A stretch of DNA of 64,000 nt from the NCBI RefSeq assembly GCF_019063845.1, contig NZ_CP077683.1, forward strand, positions 1,550,001 to 1,614,000, given 5' to 3'. This document shows positions 26,001-33,586 of this stretch, piece after piece (the stretch's first letter is position 1; each line of letters begins with the position of its first letter). The notes under the pieces were generated by a model. It was not told the origin of the DNA. It ran no database searches and saw only the letters and a program-made list of their open reading frames with translations. This DNA is from Geomonas subterranea (GTDB lineage Bacteria; Desulfobacterota; Desulfuromonadia; Geobacterales; Geobacteraceae). The position numbers were made by a program, and so were the translations under genes.

Positions 26001-27192
26001 CGAGGCGGCGCGTTTCGCCCCCACGCTGAACTGCATCGTCTACGGCGGGCCCAAGCGATCCGAACTGCTGCAGGGGTTGCAGCCGCTGGACCTGGTCATC
26101 TGCAGCTACGGACTGCTGCAGCAGGACGCCGAGCTTTTGGAGGCGGTGCCTTGGCAGGCCGTCGTCCTGGACGAGGCACAGGCCATCAAGAACATGGCCA
26201 CCAAGAGGAGCCAGGCCGCCATGAAGCTCCAGGGGAGGTTCAAGATGGTGGCGACGGGAACGCCCATCGAGAACCACCTGGGGGAACTCTGGAACGTGTT
26301 CCGCTTCATCAACCCGGGGCTGCTCGGCTCGCTCAAACAGTTCAACGTGAGGTACGCCGCCCCCATCGAGAAAAGCGAGGACAAGAAGGCGCGCCAGCGC
26401 CTGAAGAGGCTGATCCAGCCTTTCATCCTGCGGCGTACCAAGAACCAGGTGCTCGAGGAGCTTCCCCCGAGAACCGAAATCACCATACCGGTGGAGCTCG
26501 GGATGGAGGAGGCCGCGCTCTACGAGGCGATCAGGAAGAGCGCCCTGGACAACCTGGCCGGCGTCGACAAGGTGGAAGGCAAAGGCGAACTGCACCTGAA
26601 GATCCTGGCCGAGATCATGAGGCTGCGCCGCGCCTGCTGCAACCCGCGCCTGGTGCTCCCGGACAGCGCGATACCGAGCTCGAAGCTGGCCGCCTTCGCC
26701 GGGATCGTCGACGAGTTGAGGGAGAACCGCCACAAGGCGCTGGTCTTCAGCCAGTTCGTGGGGCACCTGGAGATCATCCGCAACTACCTCGATCGCGCCG
26801 GCATCCCCTACCAGTACCTGGACGGCAGCACCCCGGCACCGGAGCGTAAAGTACGGGTGGACGCCTTCCAGTCCGGCGCGGGGGACCTCTTCCTGATCAG
26901 CCTGAAGGCCGGCGGCGTGGGGCTCAACCTTACCGCCGCCGACTACGTGATCCACATGGATCCCTGGTGGAACCCCGCAGTCGAGGACCAGGCGTCGGAC
27001 CGGGCCCACCGCATCGGACAGCAGCGCCCCGTGACCATCTACCGTCTGGTCGCCAAGGGGACCATCGAGGAGAAGATCGTCGCCCTGCACCAGCAAAAGC
27101 GCGGGCTCGCGGACAGCCTGCTCGATGAAAGCGATCTCTCCGGCAAGGTTAGTGTGGAGGAACTCCTCGCGCTGTTGCGGACCGGCTCCTAG
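23059..27192 (+). CDS. large SNF2-family helicase
   Basis: The 1377-residue protein has a helical, TPR-like N-terminal region of about 450 residues, a long middle part and a C-terminal SNF2 ATPase with DDMGLGKTVQA, VVLDEAQAIKN, VATGTPIEN, LKAGGVGLNLTAAD and SDRAHRIGQQRPV. No SWIM finger was seen, unlike the other SNF2 protein in this window, to which it is otherwise similar in the catalytic part. The GTG start has AGAGGT upstream. Its role is unknown; chromosome or nucleoprotein remodelling is the family expectation. Confidence 0.92.
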   Translation: MTHPRTPHPQPRDLLARCTPEQSALVQLLSVIHAPLSKHVLLNIIKKTGLPAPPGRSYTGLVLAEMLEELKNQNLIRHSGEGISCSPEVAHAATLQAICAGRFETLVHTVLAEIPMVSNWGSNFYRLSAHAMRDVRIGVYRKDARAALEAAERYLRQFPYEAQRCHPLDAACFHPFDETWFRSLPMALQAAALAAHLLSARGALTPAQEPFQVLADLAARPDAPLFLLDLYCLELLWRDRADDAEAAAAERCSSTQIAVLACCALQRGLYDRSVELFRAALTALRKETGKRKAYLDDGTGPFFILALLATEHPKHLEEAAELCGFIVAKREWPDQEVYHVLHGVIAERQGGRSSKELQEASLQRSPQSPLHALFRLMALYWCASDKRPAEARKLGALVQRLKDAGQLWLAREIEQAGAAEPSPGAAPSTAAARIPLCDSLAPVESWQSAISALLRLNADDAVDAEGPQSRLIWHFEELRGFFQITPREQKQGPSGKWSAGRNVSLKRLVEETESLDYLTPQDLLICGCIKKERGTGYYGRESYQLDQDQAVPLMIGHPHVYLDAAASVRLELVHGEPELQLTTQGEFLQLQLFPPFQQDQKLYLQKETPTRIKVYQAKNEYKKIAAIIGAGLRVPVRAKDQALAAINSLASVLTVHSDVGIESTGQVSGDATPHFHLLPYQAGLRLQILVRPFSDAGPYFRPGTGGETVLAEVDGKRLQCKRDLKLEEERAAAALSPLTALAESDENEGEWLVPGTESALELLLQLQSLGETIRVSWPQGARFKIKQTVTPGQCKLSVRQAKDYFEIEGEVKINEGLALDLRQLVDLARNAQGRFVELGDGEFLALSSQLRRYLDDLTACADPSGAAFRFHPLASSLFEDFTAAAGEFQADRYWRDQVQRIRETESFRPQLPATLQAELRGYQVEGFNWLNRLAYWGVGACLADDMGLGKTVQALAQILSMAPQGPSLVVAPTSVCLNWDSEAARFAPTLNCIVYGGPKRSELLQGLQPLDLVICSYGLLQQDAELLEAVPWQAVVLDEAQAIKNMATKRSQAAMKLQGRFKMVATGTPIENHLGELWNVFRFINPGLLGSLKQFNVRYAAPIEKSEDKKARQRLKRLIQPFILRRTKNQVLEELPPRTEITIPVELGMEEAALYEAIRKSALDNLAGVDKVEGKGELHLKILAEIMRLRRACCNPRLVLPDSAIPSSKLAAFAGIVDELRENRHKALVFSQFVGHLEIIRNYLDRAGIPYQYLDGSTPAPERKVRVDAFQSGAGDLFLISLKAGGVGLNLTAADYVIHMDPWWNPAVEDQASDRAHRIGQQRPVTIYRLVAKGTIEEKIVALHQQKRGLADSLLDESDLSGKVSVEELLALLRTGS

Positions 27193-27254
27193 CTCGTCGA
27201 CAACACCATGTCATCCCTTTCAGCATCCCTTCTTCCCATTCTCCCGCCATAGCA

Positions 27255-27260
27255 TATAAT
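27255..27260 (+). promoter_or_regulatory. -10 box of the GGDEF gene
   Basis: A perfect TATAAT lies about 40 bases before the GTG start of the diguanylate cyclase gene. The -35 region (about 27233-27238, TTCCCA) is poor, which suggests that an activator may be needed. Confidence 0.45.
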
Positions 27261-27297
27261 CATGATGTTCCCAATTTGACTCGGCACGAGGCACAAG

Positions 27298-28989
27298 GTG
27301 AGTTACCTCAACCACTCTCACAAACGTCTCAGAACCATCGACATCACGTTCTCGGCCGCATTGCTGCTGCTGACTGTGATGCTCTTTCTGTCATATTTCA
27401 TCAGGACCGAACTGGCCAAGACCAACGTGCTGACTCAGCATACCTACGACGTCATCATGGCCGTCGACAACCTGAACAATTCCATGCTTCAGGCCGAAAG
27501 CAGCAGGCGCGGTTATATTCTCACCGGAAACGTGCAACAGAAATCGCGCTGCGAGATTTTCGCCCAGAGCGCGCAGGAGAATCTGAGGGAAGTAAAGGAA
27601 CTGACCGTCGACAACCAGAGCCAGCAACGGCGGCTTGCCAGACTTGACGAACTGATGCAGCGCAAGATCGCCGTCTTCAAGCTCTCCATTTCCCACTACG
27701 ACAGAATGGGGTTCCGCGGCCCCGAGCAGGCCCAACTGACCGAAGAGGGAACGTCCCTCATGACCGCGGTCCGGACCGGGATCGACGAGATCAAGAGCCA
27801 CGAGAAGACCCTGCTGAGCGAGCGGCGCGCCCGCGAACGCACCACCCTCCTGATCCTGACCGTGGTGGTCCTCTCCGGTATCCTGATCGCCATCATCCTG
27901 CTGAGCCTCAGTTACTACATCGCGCGCCACGAATCACGCAGCCACATCATCGCCGCCGGACACCTGCAAGCTGCCAACAGGGACATCTCCGACCTGAGCA
28001 GCATGACGCAACTGCTGCAATCGTGCGCCGATTTCGAGGAGGCGCGCGGCATCCTCTCCTGCTACGGGGAGAAGTTCTTCCCCAAGGACCCCGGCGGGAT
28101 CTACTTGCTCAACCCGTCAAGGACGCTGATGACCGACGCGGCGACCTGGGGGGGGGCGGACCGCAAGCCGTTCAACCCTGACCAGTGCTGGGCCATGAGG
28201 CTCGGCCAGACCCACCTGAGCGCGGCTGCGTCTGACGTCCAGTGTCAGCATGTCGAGGTGGGTGGCTCGAGGGCGCACCTGTGCATCCCGCTGGCCGCGC
28301 ACCACGAGACGTTGGGGACGCTCTCTCTGGACCTTGGGCTACCGCAGGGAACGGACGAGGAGTTCCTGGAGAGAAAACGGCTGAAAGCCGGGGCGTTCGC
28401 GGAACAGGTGGCGTTGGCGGTCCGGAGCCTGCAACTGCGTGAACAGTTGCGCGAGCTTTCCATCCGCGACCCTCTGACAGGCCTGTTGAACAGGCGCCAC
28501 ATGGAAGAGTCGCTGCTGCGGGAGATCAGCCGCGCGACCAGGACCAGGCAGCCGCTCAGCGTGGTCATGCTGGACGTGGACCATTTCAAGAATTTCAACG
28601 ACACCTTCGGACACGAGGCGGGCGACCATGTGCTGAAGGAAGTTGGCCAGGTGCTGCAGAAAAACGTCCGCGACAGCGACATCGCCTGCCGCTTCGGAGG
28701 CGAGGAGTTCACCCTGATACTTCCCGAGGCGGACTGCGACACCGCCCTTGAGATCTGCAACCGCATCAGGAGTTCGGTCAAGGAGCTGCAGCTGGTCATG
28801 GGAAGACAGCACCTGGGGCACATCACCATCTCGGCCGGGATCTCGGTCTTCCCGTCCGACGGCGACACCATCCAACAGTTGCTCGCCACGGCGGACGAGG
28901 CGCTGTACGAGGCCAAGGAAAAGGGTCGCGACCGCGTCATAGGGAGCTGCACCGCGCTAAGCACCACCGAAACCGACTCAAAGACCTGA
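27298..28989 (+). CDS. membrane CHASE3-GAF-GGDEF diguanylate cyclase
   Basis: The 563-residue protein has an N-terminal transmembrane helix (about 15-38), a periplasmic CHASE3-like helix bundle with LNNSMLQAESSRRGYILTG, a second helix (about 182-207), a GAF-like domain (about 230-375) and a GGDEF domain with DPLTGLLNRRHME, LDVDHFKNFNDTFGHEAGD and the active-site RFGGEEF. No RxxD inhibitory site is evident. It should make a cyclic dinucleotide from GTP; in this lineage some GGDEF enzymes make cGAMP, and the signature alone does not decide. The start is GTG with GAGG upstream. Confidence 0.88.
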   Translation: MSYLNHSHKRLRTIDITFSAALLLLTVMLFLSYFIRTELAKTNVLTQHTYDVIMAVDNLNNSMLQAESSRRGYILTGNVQQKSRCEIFAQSAQENLREVKELTVDNQSQQRRLARLDELMQRKIAVFKLSISHYDRMGFRGPEQAQLTEEGTSLMTAVRTGIDEIKSHEKTLLSERRARERTTLLILTVVVLSGILIAIILLSLSYYIARHESRSHIIAAGHLQAANRDISDLSSMTQLLQSCADFEEARGILSCYGEKFFPKDPGGIYLLNPSRTLMTDAATWGGADRKPFNPDQCWAMRLGQTHLSAAASDVQCQHVEVGGSRAHLCIPLAAHHETLGTLSLDLGLPQGTDEEFLERKRLKAGAFAEQVALAVRSLQLREQLRELSIRDPLTGLLNRRHMEESLLREISRATRTRQPLSVVMLDVDHFKNFNDTFGHEAGDHVLKEVGQVLQKNVRDSDIACRFGGEEFTLILPEADCDTALEICNRIRSSVKELQLVMGRQHLGHITISAGISVFPSDGDTIQQLLATADEALYEAKEKGRDRVIGSCTALSTTETDSKT

Positions 28990-29028
28990 TCCCGCTTTCC
29001 AGCCCGGGCCAGCCCCTGCCGCACCAGG

Positions 29029-29118
29029 CATCACTCCCATCACTCCCATCACTCCCATCACTCCCATCACTCCCATCACTCCCATCACTCCCATCACTCC
29101 CATCACTCCCATCACTCC
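29029..29118. repeat. tandem repeat of a 9-base unit, ten copies
   Basis: CATCACTCC is repeated ten times head to tail without variation, followed by a partial unit. It lies in the intergenic space after the GGDEF gene. Copy number is likely unstable between strains. It has none of the spacer structure of a CRISPR array. Confidence 0.95.
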
Positions 29119-29152
29119 CATCGCCGTCAACTACCGCCCAACTAGCCAGCTA

Positions 29153-29188
29153 TTCTCATTGACTTTGAAGCAGCGACAGGTGTATTAA
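29153..29188 (+). promoter_or_regulatory. promoter with shared TTCTCATTGACTT element (site 1)
   Basis: TTCTCATTGACTT at 29153-29165 contains the -35 TTGACT (29159-29164); TATTAA at 29183-29188 is the -10, with an 18-base spacer. The same 13 bases occur at 36125-36137 and, on the minus strand, at 55025-55037. It would drive the lipoprotein gene and perhaps the MFS gene behind it. Confidence 0.6.
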
Positions 29189-29223
29189 GACCAAATTCTT
29201 AAGGCTGTCCCATGGAGGTTCTC

Positions 29224-29601
29224 ATGCGCATTCACCGTAAGGGAGCAGGTGCCACGGCCGTGCTCGTTGCCTGCACTGCGCTGGCGGGTTGTACATGCCG
29301 CCTGAAGGGCCCGCCCGCTACCGGCGCGCGCTACTACCGGACTCTCGGCTCTCTGCAATGCACCGGCGGCGGCAGCAGCCCGGCGGAACTTGCCCAGGAA
29401 CTGCGCAAGGCCGGCATCGCCGTCAACCGGACCGCCTGCGGCGTGGATGGCAGGATGCACGCGGCGGTGTGCGGCGCACCCGACGGGCGCATCGCCGTCT
29501 TCGAGATCCCGCCCGAACAGGCGGGTGCCGCGACGGCCCTCGGCCTGCAACCGCTCGCCACCCTCCCCGACGCCGCCGAGACTCCCTGCCCAGCGCCTTA
29601 A
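29224..29601 (+). CDS. small putative lipoprotein
   Basis: The 125-residue protein begins with a basic N-region and a hydrophobic stretch ending in the lipobox LAGC (Cys near residue 23), so it should be lipidated and placed in the envelope. The mature part has several Cys and small residues and no known domain. ATG 29224 is preceded by GGAGGT four bases upstream. It precedes an MFS transporter gene by 19 bases and probably shares its transcript. Confidence 0.7.
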   Translation: MRIHRKGAGATAVLVACTALAGCTCRLKGPPATGARYYRTLGSLQCTGGGSSPAELAQELRKAGIAVNRTACGVDGRMHAAVCGAPDGRIAVFEIPPEQAGAATALGLQPLATLPDAAETPCPAP

Positions 29602-29620
29602 TTCAACTCTGGAGACGAGC

Positions 29621-30868
29621 ATGACATCAACGAGCCAACATAGCGCAACTACGCTGCGGCAGGTGCTGGGCCTCCCGGTCATCGTGGCGGCGCTGGGGTA
29701 TTTTGTCGACATCTACGACCTGGTGCTGTTCAGCATCGTCCGGGTGCCGAGCCTGAAGGGGATCGGACTGGCCGGGCAGGAGCTGATCGACCAGGGGGTC
29801 TTCCTGCTCAACATGCAGATGGCCGGGATGCTTTTGGGGGGCATCCTCTGGGGGATCCTCGGTGACCGCAAGGGGCGGCTGAAGATCATGTTCGGGTCGA
29901 TCTTCATCTATTCGCTGGCGAACCTCGCCAACGCCACCGTGCACTCCATCGAGGCCTACGCCGCGCTCCGCTTCCTGGCGGGAGTCGGGCTGGCCGGAGA
30001 GCTCGGCGCCGGGATCACGCTGGTGTCCGAGGTGCTGCACCGCTCCATCAGGGGGTACGGCACCATGATCGTCGCCACGGTCGGCGTCTCAGGCGCGATC
30101 CTGGCCAACTTCGTGGCCAAGCAGTTCGACTGGCGCACCGCCTTCGTCATCGGCGGGGTGCTGGGGCTGATGCTCCTCGTGCTCAGGCTCAGCGTGGCCG
30201 AATCCGGGATGTTCAAGGGGATGGAATCCAGGGAGATGTCCAAGGGGAACTTCCTGGCCCTGTTCACCTCGCGCGACCGTTCCGGGCGCTTCCTGCACTC
30301 GATCCTCATCGGCCTCCCCTCCTGGTTCGTGGTCGGCGTGCTGATCACCTTCTCGCCGGAGTTCGCCAAGGTCCTCAACGTGCAGGGGAGCGTGAGCGCC
30401 GGCAACGCCGTCATGTACTGCTACCTGGGGCTCGTGGGGGGAGACCTGGCGAGCGGGGTCTTGAGCCAGCTCCTGCAAAGCCGTAAGAAGGTGGTTTTCC
30501 TGTTCCTGCTGATCACGGTCGCCGCCGTGGGGGTCTACTTCTCCGCCGCCGGGGTGAGCGCCGGCGTCTTTTACGCCATCTGCTGCCTGCTCGGCTTCGG
30601 CATCGGTTACTGGGCCATCTTCGTCACCGTCGCGGCGGAGCAGTTCGGCACCAACCTGCGCGCCACCGTCGCCACCTCGGTCCCCAATTTCGTGCGCGGC
30701 ATGACCATACCCATCACCATGCTGTTCCAGGTGGCGCGCAAGAGCCTCGGCATCGAAACCGGGGCCATCGTGGTCGGGGTCCTCACCCTGGTCATCGCGC
30801 TCTTCTCCCTGTCCCGGCTGCAGGAGACCTTCCACAAGGATCTCGACTACTTCGAGGAGTTCATCTGA
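29621..30868 (+). CDS. MFS transporter
   Basis: The 415-residue protein has about twelve membrane segments, with the loop 2-3 motif GILGDRKGRLKIMFG and an acidic residue in GYFVDIYDLVLFS of helix 1. The overall pattern resembles the sugar-phosphate/metabolite-H+ symporter (ShiA/KgtP) branch, giving likely proton-coupled uptake of an organic acid. The substrate cannot be read from sequence. The start follows GGAGACGAGC. Confidence 0.85.
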   Translation: MTSTSQHSATTLRQVLGLPVIVAALGYFVDIYDLVLFSIVRVPSLKGIGLAGQELIDQGVFLLNMQMAGMLLGGILWGILGDRKGRLKIMFGSIFIYSLANLANATVHSIEAYAALRFLAGVGLAGELGAGITLVSEVLHRSIRGYGTMIVATVGVSGAILANFVAKQFDWRTAFVIGGVLGLMLLVLRLSVAESGMFKGMESREMSKGNFLALFTSRDRSGRFLHSILIGLPSWFVVGVLITFSPEFAKVLNVQGSVSAGNAVMYCYLGLVGGDLASGVLSQLLQSRKKVVFLFLLITVAAVGVYFSAAGVSAGVFYAICCLLGFGIGYWAIFVTVAAEQFGTNLRATVATSVPNFVRGMTIPITMLFQVARKSLGIETGAIVVGVLTLVIALFSLSRLQETFHKDLDYFEEFI

Positions 30869-30900
30869 CCAAACCGGCGACACATCAGGGTGGACAGGGC

Positions 30901-31776
30901 ATGACCACAGACCAGAACCGGCACCTGCTGCGCACCTCCCTCGTCACGGCGATCGCCCCCTGCATCTGGGGAAGCACCTACATCGTGACCACCCAGTTGC
31001 TCCCCCCAAACCACCCGCTCACTGCGGCGTTGCTGCGCGTGCTCCCGATCGGTCTGATCATGATCGCCCTGCAGCGGCGCGCGCCGTGGGGGGAGTGGTG
31101 GGGGCGGCTGGTGTTTCTGGGGCTCTTGAACATCGGGGTGTTCCAGGCGCTGCTCTTCATCGCCGCCTACCGGCTTCCCGGCGGCGTGGCGGCCACCGTG
31201 ATCGCGACCCAGCCGTTGGCGGTCATCGTGCTCGCCAGACCGCTCCTGGGAAGCACCCCTACGCGGCTGGCCTGGATCGCTGCCGGCACCGGCGTGGTCG
31301 GCGTGGCCCTGCTGGTGCTCACCCCGGCCGCCCGGCTCGACGCCATCGGCCTCGCGGCGGCGTTTGCCGGGGCGGGGTGCATGGCCCTGGGCACGGTTCT
31401 CACCAAGCGGTGGGCGGCGACGCCCCTCCCCATAGCGGCCTTTACCGGCTGGCAGCTGGTCTTCGGCGGCCTGTTTCTGCTCCCCTTCGCGCTGTTCTTC
31501 GAGGAGCCCATCACCGGTCTCACCGTCAAAAACGTGATCGGCTACGCCTACCTGGGCATCTTCGGCACCGGCATCACCTACATGATTTTTTTCTGGGGGA
31601 TCCGGCGGCTGCAGCCGTCCGCCGTCTCGCTGCTGGGGTTGTTGAGCCCGGTGATGGCCACGGCCCTGGGTTTCCTGGTGCTGGGGCAGAGCCTCACGCC
31701 CCTGCAGATCGTTGGTGGGGTGCTGGTTTTGTGGAGTATCTGGGCGGGACAGCGGCCGGCGCCGGGGAGGCGCTAG
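30901..31776 (+). CDS. EamA/DMT-family transporter
   Basis: The 291-residue protein has ten predicted helices in two EamA repeats (residues about 10-140 and 150-285), with the typical WGSTYIV in helix 1 and LLGLLSPVMATALGFLVLGQ near the end. This fits inner-membrane export of amino acids or other small metabolites. It follows the MFS gene by 32 bases. Its stop codon shares CTAG with the stop of the convergent PfkB gene. Confidence 0.88.
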   Translation: MTTDQNRHLLRTSLVTAIAPCIWGSTYIVTTQLLPPNHPLTAALLRVLPIGLIMIALQRRAPWGEWWGRLVFLGLLNIGVFQALLFIAAYRLPGGVAATVIATQPLAVIVLARPLLGSTPTRLAWIAAGTGVVGVALLVLTPAARLDAIGLAAAFAGAGCMALGTVLTKRWAATPLPIAAFTGWQLVFGGLFLLPFALFFEEPITGLTVKNVIGYAYLGIFGTGITYMIFFWGIRRLQPSAVSLLGLLSPVMATALGFLVLGQSLTPLQIVGGVLVLWSIWAGQRPAPGRR

Positions 31777-32687
31777 CCTCGGGCGGCGATGAACGATTCC
31801 AGCTCCGCCAGGGTGGGGAGTGCGGCCCGGCCGCCGAGGGCGCGGGTGTTGAGGGCGCCCGCAGCGGAGGCGTAGCGGGCCGAATCCTCGAGGGAGAGTC
31901 CGCGGGCCACGGCGAAGAGAAAACCTCCATGGTAGGCGTCACCGGCGCCGGTGGTATCAACCACCCCCTCCATCTCATATGCGGGCTGATGGAACGCCTC
32001 GCCCCCGTATGAAAGGATGAAACTCCCCAGCGTCCCGGAAGTGACCGCGACCAGTTGCGGGCCGTAGCCAAGGAGCGCCTCGGCGGCCACTTCCGGCGAG
32101 GAATTCCCGGTGCAACTCGCGGCGTACTCCTGCGCGACGATGCAGATATCCACCAGAGGTAACAGCTCGCGGTGCTCCGGCCGGAACCTGTGCGAGCCCC
32201 CGTCGAAGGAGACCAGCACCCCGGCATCACGCGCAACCCGGGCAGCCGCCAGGCAGGCCTGCCAGTGCCGCCCGTTCAGGTGCAGGATCCTGGCAGACCG
32301 GATCATCGTCTCGTTCATCATGCGAGGGGAAAGTTCACCGGAGGATCCCGGCGCAAAGGCGATGGCGCGGGCACCGTCACCTTTCCGGACCAGTACGCTC
32401 GCCTGTGAAGATGTGCTTCCGGCGTCGATCACCATGCCCGCCGTGTCCACCCCTTCCGCGCCGAGCTCGGTCAGGATCATCCGGCCGATGAGGTCGCCGC
32501 CGACCAGGTCGAGCATCGCGGCGCGCGCCCCCAAGCGCGCCAGGGCGACCAGCGCGGTTGCCACCGGCCCTCCCCCCGCCAGTGCCGAGGCATGAGCCCG
32601 CTGCACCAGTTCCCCTCCCGGCAGTTCATCCACCACCATGAGCAGATCCATCGTGCAGACGCCCAGCCCGACCACGTCGTACTTCAT
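31773..32687 (-). CDS. PfkB-family carbohydrate kinase
   Basis: The 304-residue ribokinase-like protein has the N-terminal GGGPVATALVALARLGA and the C-terminal TTGAGDAYHGGFLFAVARG with the catalytic Asp. It should phosphorylate a sugar or nucleoside with ATP in the cytosol. The substrate is not clear from the motifs. ATG 32687 is preceded by GAGG. It overlaps the convergent EamA gene by four bases. Confidence 0.88.
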   Translation of the reverse strand: MKYDVVGLGVCTMDLLMVVDELPGGELVQRAHASALAGGGPVATALVALARLGARAAMLDLVGGDLIGRMILTELGAEGVDTAGMVIDAGSTSSQASVLVRKGDGARAIAFAPGSSGELSPRMMNETMIRSARILHLNGRHWQACLAAARVARDAGVLVSFDGGSHRFRPEHRELLPLVDICIVAQEYAASCTGNSSPEVAAEALLGYGPQLVAVTSGTLGSFILSYGGEAFHQPAYEMEGVVDTTGAGDAYHGGFLFAVARGLSLEDSARYASAAGALNTRALGGRAALPTLAELESFIAARG

Positions 32688-32737
32688 AACACCGCCTCTC
32701 GCAATGAGCCCATATTGCCCGTTACATCCCCTCTCCC

Positions 32738-33065
32738 GGTACATCCCCTCTCCCCCTGGGAGAGGGTGGCTAAAGGCCGGGTGAGGGGTGCTGCCCGCTG
32801 CTGTATCGTTGCCCATGGCAACGCCCTCCCCTTCCCCCGGTACCTCCCCTCTCCCCCTGGGAGAGGGTGGCCAAAGGCCGGGTGAGGGTGCTGCTCGCTG
32901 CTGTTACGTTGCCCGTGGCAAGGCCCTCACCCTCCCCCTCTCCCGGTACATCCCCTCTCCCTCTGGGAGAGGGTGGCCAAAGGCCGGGTGAGGGGTGCTG
33001 CCTGCTGCTGTATCGTTGCCAATGGCAAGGCCCTCACCCTGACCCTCTCCCAGGGGGAGAGGGGA
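32738..33065. repeat. tandem array of the dispersed palindrome (three units plus a part)
   Basis: Units begin near 32738, 32839 and 32945, each starting with GGTAC and containing CCCTCTCC...GGGAGAGGG, GGCCGGGTGAGGG and a GCTGCTGT...CGTTGCC...TGGCAA tail. The fourth unit keeps only the first arm in inverted form. Unit length is 101-106 bases. This shows the dispersed repeat expanding in place. Confidence 0.85.
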
Positions 33066-33113
33066 TGTGGGCGAAGGGTGTTGGCTGGCCAGTGTAAAAC
33101 GCCTGCCTCGGGA

Positions 33114-33575
33114 TCAGATGCAGAAATCGAGCACGTCTTCCTGCCGCGCGCCGGCCTCGTCGATCTTCCTCAGGACATCGGCGAGCGACGTCCCGTCCAG
33201 AATGCGCGCCATCTCGTCACGTACGTCCTTCATGACCAGCCTGATGCCGCAGGTCGCCTCGTTGCCGCACTCGGTGCACCTGGCGTAGGCCATTTCGCTA
33301 ACACAGGGGACCGGCGCCAGCGGGCCTTCCATGATCCTGATCGCCTGCCCGAAGGTTACCTTCTGCGGCGGCCGCCCCAGGTAGTACCCCCCGCCCCTCC
33401 CCTTCCGGCTCTGCAGGATGCCGCTGTTCTTAAGGTTGAGCAGGATATTTTCCAGGAACTTCTTGGGGATGTTTTCGTCCCGGGCCAGGTCCGCGATCAG
33501 AATCGGCCCCTGGTCGTACTTGCGCGCCAGGTAAATCAAGGCCTTGAGGCCGTATTTCGTTTTCTTGGATATCAT
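33114..33575 (-). CDS. Rrf2-family transcriptional regulator
   Basis: The 153-residue protein has a winged helix-turn-helix (MISKKTKYGLKALIYLA, PKKFLENILLNLKNSGIL, GRGGGYYL) followed by a Cys-bearing loop with PCVSEMAYARCTECGNEATC. Four Cys in that loop could hold an Fe-S cluster, as in IscR or NsrR, but the spacing differs from IscR. It lies 11 bases after the DASS symporter gene and probably responds to a redox or metabolite cue, perhaps controlling that operon. The start at 33575 has AGAGG upstream. Confidence 0.88.
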   Translation of the reverse strand: MISKKTKYGLKALIYLARKYDQGPILIADLARDENIPKKFLENILLNLKNSGILQSRKGRGGGYYLGRPPQKVTFGQAIRIMEGPLAPVPCVSEMAYARCTECGNEATCGIRLVMKDVRDEMARILDGTSLADVLRKIDEAGARQEDVLDFCI

Positions 33576-33586
33576 GCTTTCCTCTT

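Noticed and set aside
16010-27192. The two SNF2 helicases as parts of a defence island
   Set aside because: No methylase, nuclease, phospholipase or other defence partner is adjacent; nearby genes are housekeeping (nudC, aguA, aguB).
29029-29118. Tandem repeats as a CRISPR array
   Set aside because: Units are 9 bases with no spacers and there are no cas genes.
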